A stretch of DNA of 64,000 nt, taken from assembly GCA_052035955.1 (NCBI GenBank), contig JBPOHD010000005.1, positions 36,431 to 100,430 on the forward strand, given 5' to 3'. Under the pieces are notes generated by a model. The model made no database searches and was not told the origin of the DNA. It worked only from the letters and a program-made list of their open reading frames with translations. The stretch is from JAEUNJ01 sp052035955 (GTDB taxonomy: Bacteria > Pseudomonadota > Gammaproteobacteria > Burkholderiales > Rhodocyclaceae). This document shows, one piece after another, positions 44,211 to 52,559 of this stretch; position 1 is the first letter of the stretch; the number at the start of each line of letters is the position of its first letter. The translations under genes and the position numbers were made by a program.

Positions 44211-44797
44211 GCACGCGCACCCTCCCGCTCTTCCCGCTGCAGGCGGTGCTCTTTCCCGAGGGCCGCCTGCCCCTGCGCATCTTCGAGCAGCGCTACATGG
44301 GCATGGCCAAGACCTGCCTGAAGGAGGGCAGCGACTTCGGCGTCTGCCTGATCGCCAGCGGCCAGGAGGTCGGCAAGCCCGCCGTGCCGCACCGGGTCGG
44401 AACCCTGGCCCGCATTGCCGAATGGGACATGCCCCAGCTCGGCGTCCTGCAGGTGGTGGCCCGCGGCGGCGAGCGCTTCCGCGTCCTGCAGCGCTGGGCG
44501 GAGCCCTCCGGCCTGCTGATGGGGGAGGTGGAGATGGTGGAACCCGAGGCGACGGCCAGGATTCCGCAGAAGTTCGCCCGGCTGGTCCCCATGCTGCGCG
44601 TCGTCCTCGAGGACATGGGGGCCGCCGCGCCGACGCCTCACCGATTCTTCGACGCCGCCTGGGTCGGCTTCCGCTGGTGCGAGGTGCTGCCCATCCCCGA
44701 TGCGGCGCGCCAGAAGCTGCTCGAACTGGAGGACGTCGAGTCGCGGCTGGAGATCGTCTACCGCTTCCTCGACTCGAAGGGCCTGGTGCCCTCCTGA
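44207..44797 (+). CDS. LON-substrate-binding-domain protein
   Basis: 196 residues from GTG 44207, overlapping the ubiX stop. The whole protein is the N-terminal Lon domain fold (LPLFPLQAVLFPEGRLPLRIFEQRYMGM near the start), without ATPase or protease domains. Stand-alone proteins of this type are common in proteobacteria; their partner is unknown, and a role in substrate recognition is assumed. It ends at a hairpin in front of the convergent sensor-kinase gene. Confidence 0.88.
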   Translation: MSTRTLPLFPLQAVLFPEGRLPLRIFEQRYMGMAKTCLKEGSDFGVCLIASGQEVGKPAVPHRVGTLARIAEWDMPQLGVLQVVARGGERFRVLQRWAEPSGLLMGEVEMVEPEATARIPQKFARLVPMLRVVLEDMGAAAPTPHRFFDAAWVGFRWCEVLPIPDAARQKLLELEDVESRLEIVYRFLDSKGLVPS

Positions 44798-44816
44798 CGG
44801 CCACGGGACGGCCGTC
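44796..44816. terminator. Hairpin between convergent LON-domain and kinase genes
   Basis: A perfect 7-bp stem GACGGCC/GGCCGTC with a seven-base loop overlaps the LON-gene stop and ends three bases before the kinase stop codon. There is no U-tract, so it is a moderate candidate for bidirectional termination. Confidence 0.4.
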
Positions 44817-44818
44817 GC

Positions 44819-47668
44819 TCAGCCGCGCGGACGCGTGTGGCGGAGGATCACGGCCACCAGATCCTCCGGCTCGATTGGCTTGGTCAGTCGGTCCACCATG
44901 CCGGACGCCAGGCAGGCCCGGCGTTCATCCTCCAGCGCGTGGGCGGTCTGGCCGATGACCGGCAGTTCCGGCTGCAGCCCGCGAATCCGCCGGGTCGCCT
45001 CGTGGCCGTTCATGACCGGCATCTGCACGTCCATCAGTACCACGTCATAGGCCCGGGGTCCGTCCCGGGCCACCCGATCGACCGCTTCCTGCCCATTTTC
45101 GACGAGGACCACCGAGGCGCCCTCGAAGCGCAGGTTGTCGGCGATCACCTCCTGGTTGATCTCGTTGTCCTCGGCCACCAGGATGGAGAATCCGGCCAGG
45201 CGCTGCAGGCCGGCGGCGGCCTGCGTGACATCGGGCTGCGGGGCCTTCTCCGCGGCCGCCGGACGGTAGGGCAGGCGCACCTCGAAGCGGCTGCCCTCGC
45301 CCGGGACGCTGTCCACCCGGATCTCGCCCTCCATCAGCTTCACCAGGCGGCGGGTGATGGTCAGGCCGAGGCCGGTGCCGCCGTAGCGCCTCGTCATGGA
45401 CCCGTCCGCCTGTTCGAAGGGCGCGAAGACGCGGCCGATCTGGGTCGGGTCGATGCCGATGCCGGTGTCCGTCACCGTGAACACGAGCTGGTCCCCCTCC
45501 AGCCGGCCGGCCACGTCGACCCGCCCCTGGTCGGTGAACTTCACGGCGTTGGAGATCAGGTTGAGGAGGATCTGGCCGATGCGCAGGGGATCGCTCTCGC
45601 AGTCCTCCGGCAGGCTGGCGTCCTTCTCGACCACCAGTTCCAGTCCCTTCTCCCGGGCCCGTTCGGCCACCAGGCCCGCCGCGTGGTCGAGGACGCGGCC
45701 GGGGTGCGTGATCGTCCGCTCGATGGCCAGCATGCCGGCCTCGATCTTCGAGTAGTCGAGCACGTCGTTGATGACGCCGAGCAGCAACTGGCCCGAGTCG
45801 AGGATGCGCGCGAAGGCCTGCCTCGCCGCCTGGCGGCCGGCGCTCTCCCGGTGACCGATGCGGGCCATGCCGAGGATGCCGTTGAGGGGAGTGCGGATTT
45901 CGTGGCTCATGTTGGCGAGGAAGTCGCTCTTCACCCGGGCCAGCCGCTCGGCCTCCGCCCGCGCCGCCTCCAGGTCCGCCGTCCGGTCCCGCACCAGGGC
46001 CATCAGGTTCTCCCGGTGGGCCGCCAGTTCCCGCTCCTGCTGCCGGCGCTGGGTGATGTCGGACACGAAGGCCAATACCGTCTCCTCGCCGTCCATCTCG
46101 ACGATCTCGGCGTCGATGCTCACTTCCAGGTAGCGCCCTTCCCGGTGCAGCCAGAGGGTCTCGTAATCGGTCAGCCGGCGGGCCTCGACCAGCCGTTTCC
46201 TCCAGGCGCCGTGGGAGTCCGCCGAGGGCCAGACACCCAGGCCCACCGTCGTCTGGCCGACCGCTGCCTCCCGGGACCAGCCGAAGTCCCGCCCGTAGTT
46301 GTCGTTCAAGTCCACGATGCGGCCATCCGCCAGCCGGGTGACGGAGGCGGCGATCGGGCTGTTGCGGAACACGCTGGCGAAGCGCTGCTGGGACTGGCGA
46401 AGGGCCGTCTCCACCAGCTTGCGGGCGGTGATGTCCCGGTAGTACCAGCCGCGCCCCACCAGTTCCCCGTCGCTGGTCCGGGCCGGCGCCGTGTAGCGCT
46501 CGAAGACGCGGCCGTCGGCCAGCGCCAGTTCCTCCCGGCTGGTGCCATGGGGATCCCGGTACAGATCTTCCATCCTGGCACGAAAGCCCGAGGGGTCGGT
46601 GGTCTTGGGCGCCATGGCCTCCACGGCGGCCTCGCAGGCGCCGGTGCGCGCCAGGTCTTCCGGAAGCTGCCACATCTCCATGAAGCGCCGGTTGTGGTAA
46701 AGCCAACGGCGGTCCGGCGAGACCAGGAGCACGCCGTCCAGCCCCTCGTCGCTCAGGCTGGCCAGCAGCGTGCGCTGGAGGCGCGAGGCCTGCTGGCTGC
46801 GGCCGTAGAGGACGATGACGGCGATCAGCAGCAGGCCGCCGGCCGCGAAGGCGAGCCGCGCGGAGGTCTTTCCCGGCGCTTCCGTCCAGCCGCCGCGCGG
46901 CACCGCGGCCAGTTGCCAGCTTCCGTAGGGCAGGGGGAGGGCGGCCAGTACCGGATCGGCCGCGAACAGCTCCGGCCGCCCATGGAACACCTCCCCTGCC
47001 GGCCCCTTGCCGTCCCGGCCCCGGATGGCGATGTCCACCCCCCGGGCCTCGTCGGCGAGGCCGCTGCGGCGGTGCAGGCGCTCGATGTCGATGACCGCCG
47101 AAACGATGCCCCAGAACCGGTCCCGGCCGTCCGGGCCGGCCACGAAGACGGGGATCCGGCTGATCAGGCCGGTGCCGCCCTGGCGCAGGGCCAGCGGACC
47201 GGCCAGGACCAGCCGGCCTTCCCGCCGCGCCAGGTCCGCCGCCTCGGCCTGGTCCGGGGTCTTCATGTAATCGAGCCCGATGGCCTTCTCGTTGCCGGCC
47301 AGGGGCGCCACGTAGCGGATCACCATGTCCGGCGCCAGGGCCACGTTGCGCAGGATGGTGTGTTCGCCGAACAGGGGACGCGCCGCCTGCTCCAGCAGCC
47401 GCTGGTCGATGTCCGGATGGGTCGCCACCACGCTGGCCAGTCCCTGGACGAGCTGGATGTTGGCCTGCAGGTTGCCTTCCAGGCGGGCTCGGATGAGGTT
47501 GAGCTCGTCGCCCACCGCCAGCCGCTGTTCGCTGGCATGGCGGGCTTCCCGGCTTCGCTCGGCGAACAGGGCCAGCGCGAGCGTGCCGGCGGCGACGAAA
47601 AGGATCGCCAGGTTGAGGATCATGCCCTGGCGACCCAGCCACTTCCAGCGGAATTCCCAACTACCCAT
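44819..47668 (-). CDS. CHASE-PAS-PAS hybrid sensor histidine kinase with receiver domain
   Basis: 949 residues. An N-terminal helix (about 16-36) is followed by a periplasmic CHASE-type domain (about 75-245, with VALAPDMVIRYVAPLAGNEKAIGLDY), a second helix (about 268-287), two PAS domains (about 300-410 and 425-540) and a coiled coil. The HisKA domain has MSHEIRTPLNG, the HATPase has NLISNAVKF, DTGIGI and GGTGLGL, and the C-terminal receiver has VLMDVQMPVMNG. No partner response regulator or Hpt protein is adjacent, so it likely works with a distant Hpt or output protein. The ligand is unknown. Confidence 0.93.
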   Translation of the reverse strand: MGSWEFRWKWLGRQGMILNLAILFVAAGTLALALFAERSREARHASEQRLAVGDELNLIRARLEGNLQANIQLVQGLASVVATHPDIDQRLLEQAARPLFGEHTILRNVALAPDMVIRYVAPLAGNEKAIGLDYMKTPDQAEAADLARREGRLVLAGPLALRQGGTGLISRIPVFVAGPDGRDRFWGIVSAVIDIERLHRRSGLADEARGVDIAIRGRDGKGPAGEVFHGRPELFAADPVLAALPLPYGSWQLAAVPRGGWTEAPGKTSARLAFAAGGLLLIAVIVLYGRSQQASRLQRTLLASLSDEGLDGVLLVSPDRRWLYHNRRFMEMWQLPEDLARTGACEAAVEAMAPKTTDPSGFRARMEDLYRDPHGTSREELALADGRVFERYTAPARTSDGELVGRGWYYRDITARKLVETALRQSQQRFASVFRNSPIAASVTRLADGRIVDLNDNYGRDFGWSREAAVGQTTVGLGVWPSADSHGAWRKRLVEARRLTDYETLWLHREGRYLEVSIDAEIVEMDGEETVLAFVSDITQRRQQERELAAHRENLMALVRDRTADLEAARAEAERLARVKSDFLANMSHEIRTPLNGILGMARIGHRESAGRQAARQAFARILDSGQLLLGVINDVLDYSKIEAGMLAIERTITHPGRVLDHAAGLVAERAREKGLELVVEKDASLPEDCESDPLRIGQILLNLISNAVKFTDQGRVDVAGRLEGDQLVFTVTDTGIGIDPTQIGRVFAPFEQADGSMTRRYGGTGLGLTITRRLVKLMEGEIRVDSVPGEGSRFEVRLPYRPAAAEKAPQPDVTQAAAGLQRLAGFSILVAEDNEINQEVIADNLRFEGASVVLVENGQEAVDRVARDGPRAYDVVLMDVQMPVMNGHEATRRIRGLQPELPVIGQTAHALEDERRACLASGMVDRLTKPIEPEDLVAVILRHTRPRG

Positions 47669-47722
47669 GGCCTGTCGCCAGCGGGCCGGCGCGCTCCTCG
47701 CCCGGCCGTCCCGACCTTCTCC

Positions 47723-48805
47723 CTAAGCGCCGGTCATTTCTGCCGGCAATTCCATCAGGATACGCCGGATGGGGGCGGGAACGCCAGCCCCGATCGCTTC
47801 GCCGACGGGCAGCCAGAGGCCTTCGGGTTCGCCGGCCCGGGGCAGGGGACGCACCCGGCACAGGCGCGGCCGGATTCGCAGGCGGAAATGGGTGAAGGCG
47901 TGGCGCAGCGCGGGCAGCGCCGATTCCGCCTGCAACTCCAGGCCCAGGGACGCAGCCCCCTCGGCCGTCGTTTCCCCGTCGGCAAGTTCCGGCAGCGAAA
48001 GCAGCCCCCCCCAGATTCCGGCCGGCGGGCGACGCAGCAGCAGGAGCCTGCCCTCCTGGACGAGGATCAGCACGGTTGCCTCCCGCTCCGGCACCTGCCG
48101 GCGCGGCTTCGCCGTCGGCAGCGTGCCCACCCGTCCCCCGGCGAGGGCCGCGCAGGCGCCGGCCAGCGGGCAGTCGCCGCAACGCGGCCGGGTACGGGTG
48201 CACAGGGTCGCGCCGAGGTCCATCTGGGCCTGGTGGTAGGCCGCCACTTCCCGCTCCGGCAGCAGGGATTGCGCCAGCGCCCAGAGCCGTTTCTCGACCG
48301 CCTGCAGGCCCGGATATCCATCGATGGCGAAATATCGGGCCAGGACCCTTTTCACGTTCCCGTCGAGGATGGGCACCCGGGCGCCGAAGCAGGCGGCGGC
48401 GATGGCATTGGCCGTCGAGCGGCCGATGCCGGGCAGGTCCGCCAGGGCCGCCGGGTCGGCGGGAAAGGCGCCGCCATGCCGCTCCACGACCGTCTGCGCG
48501 CATCGGTGCAGGTTGCGGGCCCGCGCGTAGTAGCCCAGGCCGCTCCAGTAGGGCATCACCGCCGCCGTCTCGGCGCCGGCCAGGTCCTCGAGGCGAGGGA
48601 AGCGGCCGGTGAATTTCCGGTAATAGGGGATGACGGTGGCCACCTGGGTCTGTTGCAGCATGATTTCCGACAGCCAGACCCGGTAGGGATCGCCCAGGCG
48701 CCGCCAGTCCTCCTGCCAGGGCAGGTCGTGGCGGCCGTGGCGCCTCTGCCAGGCGACCAGGCGGGCGGCGAAGCCGTCCGCCGGGTCGGGTTTCCCGCCG
48801 CTCAA
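47723..48805 (-). CDS. mutY: A/G-specific adenine glycosylase MutY
   Basis: About 360 residues. The start must be upstream of RLVAWQRRHGRHDLPW; TTG 48805 overlaps the stop of the NTF2-like gene (TTGA) and is the best candidate. Motifs are catalytic Glu in SEIMLQQTQV, helix-hairpin-helix LPGIGRSTANAI, catalytic Asp in LDGNVKRVLAR, and an iron-sulfur loop with spacing C-x6-C-x2-C-x5-C (CTRTRPRCGDCPLAGAC). The C-terminal NUDIX-like domain recognises 8-oxoguanine. It removes adenine mispaired with 8-oxoG. The length is typical. Confidence 0.93.
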   Translation of the reverse strand: MSGGKPDPADGFAARLVAWQRRHGRHDLPWQEDWRRLGDPYRVWLSEIMLQQTQVATVIPYYRKFTGRFPRLEDLAGAETAAVMPYWSGLGYYARARNLHRCAQTVVERHGGAFPADPAALADLPGIGRSTANAIAAACFGARVPILDGNVKRVLARYFAIDGYPGLQAVEKRLWALAQSLLPEREVAAYHQAQMDLGATLCTRTRPRCGDCPLAGACAALAGGRVGTLPTAKPRRQVPEREATVLILVQEGRLLLLRRPPAGIWGGLLSLPELADGETTAEGAASLGLELQAESALPALRHAFTHFRLRIRPRLCRVRPLPRAGEPEGLWLPVGEAIGAGVPAPIRRILMELPAEMTGA

Positions 48806-49206
48806 GCCTTCCCTGCCGCCGCCATCCGTTGCAGCATCTCGCCCATCTTCTGGTGGATCAGGTTCACCGCCTTCAGGGGGCGCAGCATGACCTTGAAATC
48901 GACGATCCTGCCGGCCTCGTTCCAGCGGATCATGTCCACGCCATTGACCACGATGCCGTCGATCTCGGTGACGAACTCCAGCACCGCGTCGCGCTCGCCG
49001 ACCAGTTCCCGCACGTAGTGGAAGGACGGATTGCCGAAGACGCGGAAGGCCGCCGCCAGGTAGGCCCGGGTGATGGCCTTGCCGACCTGGGGGGTATGCA
49101 CCACCGGCGAATGGAAGACGGCCTCCTCGGCCAGGATGTCGTCCAGACCCGCGGCGTTGCCGGTACGCAGCAGTTCGTGCCAGGCGGCGATGGGGTTCGG
49201 GCTCAT
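48802..49206 (-). CDS. NTF2-like (SnoaL-type) protein
   Basis: 134 residues from ATG 49206, with GGAGGA five bases upstream. The cone-shaped SnoaL/NTF2 fold is suggested by AAWHELLRTGNAAGLDDILAEEAVFHSPVVHTPQVGK and the strands VLEFVTEIDGIVVNGVDMIRW. Such small proteins bind hydrophobic ligands or act as isomerases or hydrolases; the function here is unknown. Its stop overlaps the mutY start, so it is translationally coupled to a DNA-repair gene, probably by chance of packing. Confidence 0.82.
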   Translation of the reverse strand: MSPNPIAAWHELLRTGNAAGLDDILAEEAVFHSPVVHTPQVGKAITRAYLAAAFRVFGNPSFHYVRELVGERDAVLEFVTEIDGIVVNGVDMIRWNEAGRIVDFKVMLRPLKAVNLIHQKMGEMLQRMAAAGKA

Positions 49207-49321
49207 GCAATCCTCCGGGAGGTGGTTCGTGACGGGCCGCCGAGCATAACCGCCCGCCGGGACGGCGGCAAGGCCGCGCCGGAGCGCCTTCAGCTCCTGC
49301 CGTCGCGACATGCATGGGCTT

Positions 49322-49759
49322 TCAGGCCGGCGCCGTCCTGTCCCGGGCCAGGAGATGGTAGAGCACCGAATTCACCACCCCGCAGACGGCGGCAGGGAGC
49401 AGGAACATCCAGGAGTCGTCGGCCAGCAGCCATTCGAGGTAGCCGGTGTCCGGCGGGCCCGAATCCGCACCGCTGGCCCGGTGCATGACGAAGGTCAGGC
49501 CGAGGCCGACGACGGTCCCCAGCACCGCCCCCAGGGCCGCCATGTTCGGCGTCGTCGGCCGCCTGAAGCGCTCCAGCACGAACAGGGAGGGCAGCAGCAT
49601 GAAGAGCGTCGCCCCGTAGGAGATCGCAGCGCCGATCAGCAAGAACACCAGAAAGGCCACCCAGGGCGAGCGGCTGCTGACGGAGGCCATGAACAGCGCC
49701 GCCGCCAGCAGGGGAACGGGCATCGGCGCGAACGCCAGGCCAGGCCAGGATATCCTCAT
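49322..49759 (-). CDS. Small multi-helix membrane protein, unknown function
   Basis: 145 residues with four predicted helices (about 12-28, 33-60, 73-92 and 116-138) and GGAGGAA five bases before the ATG. The sequence PTTPNMAALGAVLGTVVGLGLTFVMH shows a Gly-zipper-like helix. I do not recognise a family. It is a separate gene 115 bases from the NTF2-like gene and 56 bases downstream of the dehalogenase-like gene, all on the minus strand. Confidence 0.7.
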   Translation of the reverse strand: MRISWPGLAFAPMPVPLLAAALFMASVSSRSPWVAFLVFLLIGAAISYGATLFMLLPSLFVLERFRRPTTPNMAALGAVLGTVVGLGLTFVMHRASGADSGPPDTGYLEWLLADDSWMFLLPAAVCGVVNSVLYHLLARDRTAPA

Positions 49760-49815
49760 CGCATTCCTCCTCGCGCCCGGGCGCCGTCCGCGATGCTACC
49801 GCGAACGCCCGGCCT

Positions 49816-50709
49816 TCAGGCCAGTTCCGCCACCGCCCGCTCGGCGATGGGCCGGCCCCATTCCTGCGTGAAGTGGCCTGCCTCGGGGAGTTCCATGGCC
49901 GGCGGGCAGCCGCGGATCGTGCCGCGCAGGGCCTGCATCACCGGCGGTCCCAGCACCGGGTCCCGCATGCCGATGGCCATCAGGCTGCGGCCTCGCCACT
50001 CATGGCGCCACCAGTCCCGGGCCCGCCGCGACAGGGCCGCCCCGGGGGCGTCGGGCCGGTCCGGCACCAGCTCGGGGAAACGCCGCACCCCGGCCTTGAA
50101 GCGGACGTCCGGGAAGGGCGCCGCGTAGGCCGCCGCTTCCGCCGGGCCCAGCACCGGCGTGCCGCGGGCCATCAGGGCCGCCACGTCCAGGTCCGGCCGG
50201 CTGCGCACGAAGGCCCGCCAGGCGACGAAGCCCTCCGGGAGGGGTACGTCCCCCGTCCCCAGGGTGGTGTTCATCACCAGCAGGCCGGTGAAGCGGGCCG
50301 GCCGGTCCATGGGCAGGGTGAGGCCCAGCAGCCCGCCCCAGTCCTGGCAGACCAGCCGGATGCCCGCGAGGTCCAGCCGGTCCACCAGGGCCAGCAGCAT
50401 GTCGCGGTGGAAGTCGAAGCCGTAGACGGCGTCGTCGGCCGGCTTGTCGGACCGGCCGAAGCCGGCGAAGTCCGGCGCCACCACCCGGTGCCCCGCCGCC
50501 AGGAAGACCGGGATCATCTTCCGGTAGAGGTAGCCCCAGGTGGGCTCCCCATGGAGGCACAGCCAGGTGACGGCGGCCTCCCGCGGGCCCTCGTCGACGT
50601 AGTGGATGCGCAGGCCTTCCAGGCCGGGCAGGTCGTCCATGTAGCGCGGCGCCCAGGGCCAGCCCGGCAGGTCGTCGAAGCGTTCGTCCGGGGTGCGCAA
50701 TATCTCCAT
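49816..50709 (-). CDS. Haloalkane-dehalogenase-like alpha/beta hydrolase (HLD-I type)
   Basis: 297 residues. The N-terminal start MEILRTPDERFDDLPGWPWAPRY is typical of haloalkane dehalogenase subfamily I. The oxyanion segment is LHGEPTWGYLYRKM, the nucleophile elbow is CQDWGG (Asp123, with Trp124 next to it as halide ligand), the acid is in GMRDPVLGPP and the base His is in AGHFTQEWG. Such enzymes replace halogen by hydroxyl. The second halide-binding residue and real substrates need testing; epoxide or other activity is possible. It has its own AAGGAGA site and stands alone. Confidence 0.85.
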   Translation of the reverse strand: MEILRTPDERFDDLPGWPWAPRYMDDLPGLEGLRIHYVDEGPREAAVTWLCLHGEPTWGYLYRKMIPVFLAAGHRVVAPDFAGFGRSDKPADDAVYGFDFHRDMLLALVDRLDLAGIRLVCQDWGGLLGLTLPMDRPARFTGLLVMNTTLGTGDVPLPEGFVAWRAFVRSRPDLDVAALMARGTPVLGPAEAAAYAAPFPDVRFKAGVRRFPELVPDRPDAPGAALSRRARDWWRHEWRGRSLMAIGMRDPVLGPPVMQALRGTIRGCPPAMELPEAGHFTQEWGRPIAERAVAELA

Positions 50710-50827
50710 GTCTTCTCCTTTTTTGCCGAAGTGTCGGACTCAGGGCGGTGCCATGCCGGCGGTGCGGATCGGGCCGGCGGCCGTCGGTGCGGCGGCCAGG
50801 CGCCGCGCCACCCCGCGCGGGACCGCC

Positions 50828-51205
50828 TCACCGGCCCCGCCATCGCCGCAGCAGGGCCACCGCCCCCGCCACGGCCAGGCTTCCCAGGCAGGCCGCCAGG
50901 GCGAAGGCGCCGATGAACAGCCAGCCCAGCAGGCCGAATTCGCCCCCCGCCGCCGGCAGGGTGGCGAGCATCTGCCCCAGCGCGTAGCCAAAGGGCAGGG
51001 CGACGCCGCGCAGGCGGCCCGCGGCGCCCCCCGCCAGGGCCACGACCAGCCAGGAGGCCGTCCACCAGGGCCCGGCGGAATCCCAGGGTTCCGCCAGGCC
51101 CGTGAGCCGGGGCGAGAGCACCCAGACGGCCAGGCCGAGCCCGATTCCCGTCGACAGGAAGGCCCGGGTCGGGATGCCGCCTGCCGGGATGCGTGTCCTT
51201 GCCAT
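50828..51205 (-). CDS. Small membrane protein, unknown function
   Basis: 125 residues from ATG 51205; a GTG at 51256 overlapping the HD-gene stop would add 17 Ala-rich residues. About three hydrophobic segments are visible (AFLSTGIGLGLAVWVL, ASWLVVALAGGAAG and LLGWLFIGAFALAACLGSLAVAGAVALL), ending in an Arg-rich tail. I do not recognise the family. It follows the HD-domain gene on the same strand. Confidence 0.6.
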   Translation of the reverse strand: MARTRIPAGGIPTRAFLSTGIGLGLAVWVLSPRLTGLAEPWDSAGPWWTASWLVVALAGGAAGRLRGVALPFGYALGQMLATLPAAGGEFGLLGWLFIGAFALAACLGSLAVAGAVALLRRWRGR

Positions 51206-51252
51206 CGCCGCCAGCCTACACGCACCGGCGGCCGCCGGGCCGGCCGCGGCGG

Positions 51253-51792
51253 TCACCAGCGGAACATCGGCAGCGGCCGCAGCGGCGTGCGCAGGAACTG
51301 CCGGACCGTCAGGCGGGCCAGCAGCCGGTGGAAGCCGGCATTGGGAAAGGCCGCCCGCACCGCGCGGACCTGCGCCGCCGGCAGGCCGAAGCGGATGGCG
51401 CCCAGGGAGAGGTCCACCAGGTCGGCGCGGCGGAAGGTTTCCACGTTCGCCGCCCAGGGCCCGGCGTAGGGCCGCAGCCTGTGGTGCTCGACGATGATGG
51501 CGGCCACCTCCGGGGCCAGGGATTCCATGCCCCTCTCGGCCAGCCAGGCGTCGGCCAGGGCCACGGAGGGCGGCAGGTAATCGAAGGTATGGGCCGTCCA
51601 GATGCCGAGGTCATGGAAGGCGGCGGCCGCCTGGACATGATCGGGCGGGGCGTCGTTCCCGCCGGCGAGCGCGACGAAGAAATGGAGCATGCGGCGCACG
51701 TGGTTGCCGTAGGCGTCGAAGTCGTTGCCCAGGGCCTGTGCGTGGGCGGCGAGGATTTCGTCGGCGAGGGGGAAGTTCATGCGTGTGGTCAA
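51253..51792 (-). CDS. HD-domain phosphohydrolase-like protein
   Basis: 179 residues from TTG 51792, preferred because GGAGG lies seven bases upstream; ATG 51780 has no such site. The HD domain has His in NHVRRMLHFF, the HD pair in AAAFHDLGIWT, and later His in IIVEHHRLRPY, the usual metal ligands. Substrate and pathway are unknown; HD proteins hydrolyse nucleotides or phosphoesters. It is followed by a small membrane protein gene. Confidence 0.8.
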   Translation of the reverse strand: MTTRMNFPLADEILAAHAQALGNDFDAYGNHVRRMLHFFVALAGGNDAPPDHVQAAAAFHDLGIWTAHTFDYLPPSVALADAWLAERGMESLAPEVAAIIVEHHRLRPYAGPWAANVETFRRADLVDLSLGAIRFGLPAAQVRAVRAAFPNAGFHRLLARLTVRQFLRTPLRPLPMFRW

Positions 51793-51885
51793 CGGTGGCC
51801 TCCGACCGCGCCTGGGGACCTGCCCAACGTCTCGTTCCGGCCGGACTGAAAAGGCGCGCGCGACCCGATGGGAGGCGCCCCGGCG

Positions 51886-52179
51886 CTACTTCCTGTCGGC
51901 CCAATAACCGGGCCGCCGCCGGTGGTGGGCGACGGCAAGCACTCGAAGCTCGGCCTGCGTCGACTGGTAGATGATGCTGTACGGGAAGCGCCGAAGAATG
52001 AATCGGCGACGGTTGCCGCGGAACTCCGTTCCAAGAAGCGGGTTGGCAAGGACCAGGTTGGCGGCCCGCTCGAACTCGGCGACAAAGGCCAGGCCAAGCT
52101 CGGCACTGCCCTTCAGGGCGTAGAACGCGGCTGCGTCGTGGAGTTCGGCGAGGGCAGGCGGGGCAAGGACGAGCCTCAC
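51886..52179 (-). CDS. RelE/ParE-family toxin
   Basis: 97 residues from GTG 52179, overlapping the antitoxin stop (GTGA). It has the ParE/RelE fold: an N-terminal helix pair (APPALAELHDAAAFYALKG) and strands with GTEFRGNRRRFILRRFPYSIIYQ and LRVLAVAHHRRRPGYW. The latter HHRRRP region is the typical C-terminal catalytic or gyrase-binding segment. It forms a toxin-antitoxin pair with the preceding gene. Whether it cleaves mRNA (RelE) or poisons gyrase (ParE) cannot be decided from sequence by eye. Confidence 0.85.
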   Translation of the reverse strand: MRLVLAPPALAELHDAAAFYALKGSAELGLAFVAEFERAANLVLANPLLGTEFRGNRRRFILRRFPYSIIYQSTQAELRVLAVAHHRRRPGYWADRK

Positions 52180-52400
52180 TTCAGCGCTGCGCGTACCTGG
52201 GCAAGGGCGTCGGCGATCGGTACGACTTGCATGGCACCACTCTCGATGTCGGAAATCCGGCGCTCGGTCTCGGCGGCCCATGCATCCTCGATCTCCGCAT
52301 CCTCGTCGAGACTGGCAAGCAACAGCTGCGCAAATGCGGCTCGCTCGCCGGCCGTAAGTTTCAGCGCTTCGGCTTCGAGAAATTCGAGCTGACTTCCCAT
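52176..52400 (-). CDS. Addiction-module antitoxin component
   Basis: 74 residues from ATG 52400, eight bases after GGAGG; ATG 52406 is too close to that site. The sequence LEFLEAEALKLTAGERAAFAQLLLASLDEDAEIEDAWAAETERRI matches the short putative addiction-module component family that pairs with ParE/RelE toxins. It precedes the toxin gene and overlaps it, the usual antitoxin-first order, and presumably neutralises the toxin by binding through its C-terminal helix. Confidence 0.85.
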   Translation of the reverse strand: MGSQLEFLEAEALKLTAGERAAFAQLLLASLDEDAEIEDAWAAETERRISDIESGAMQVVPIADALAQVRAALK

Positions 52401-52559
52401 GGCCATGACCTCCGTGAACACGGCGGAGATTGTACTGCGAGCGGGTGGGTGACCGACGGAAGCCCGGGGGGGGCGTTTGGCGGAAGGCGGAACGGAGCGG
52501 CTGGTGTTGGATTCCCCGTACGTTTCCGAAGCGGGGGACGGCCAATCCGGCCTGTCGGT

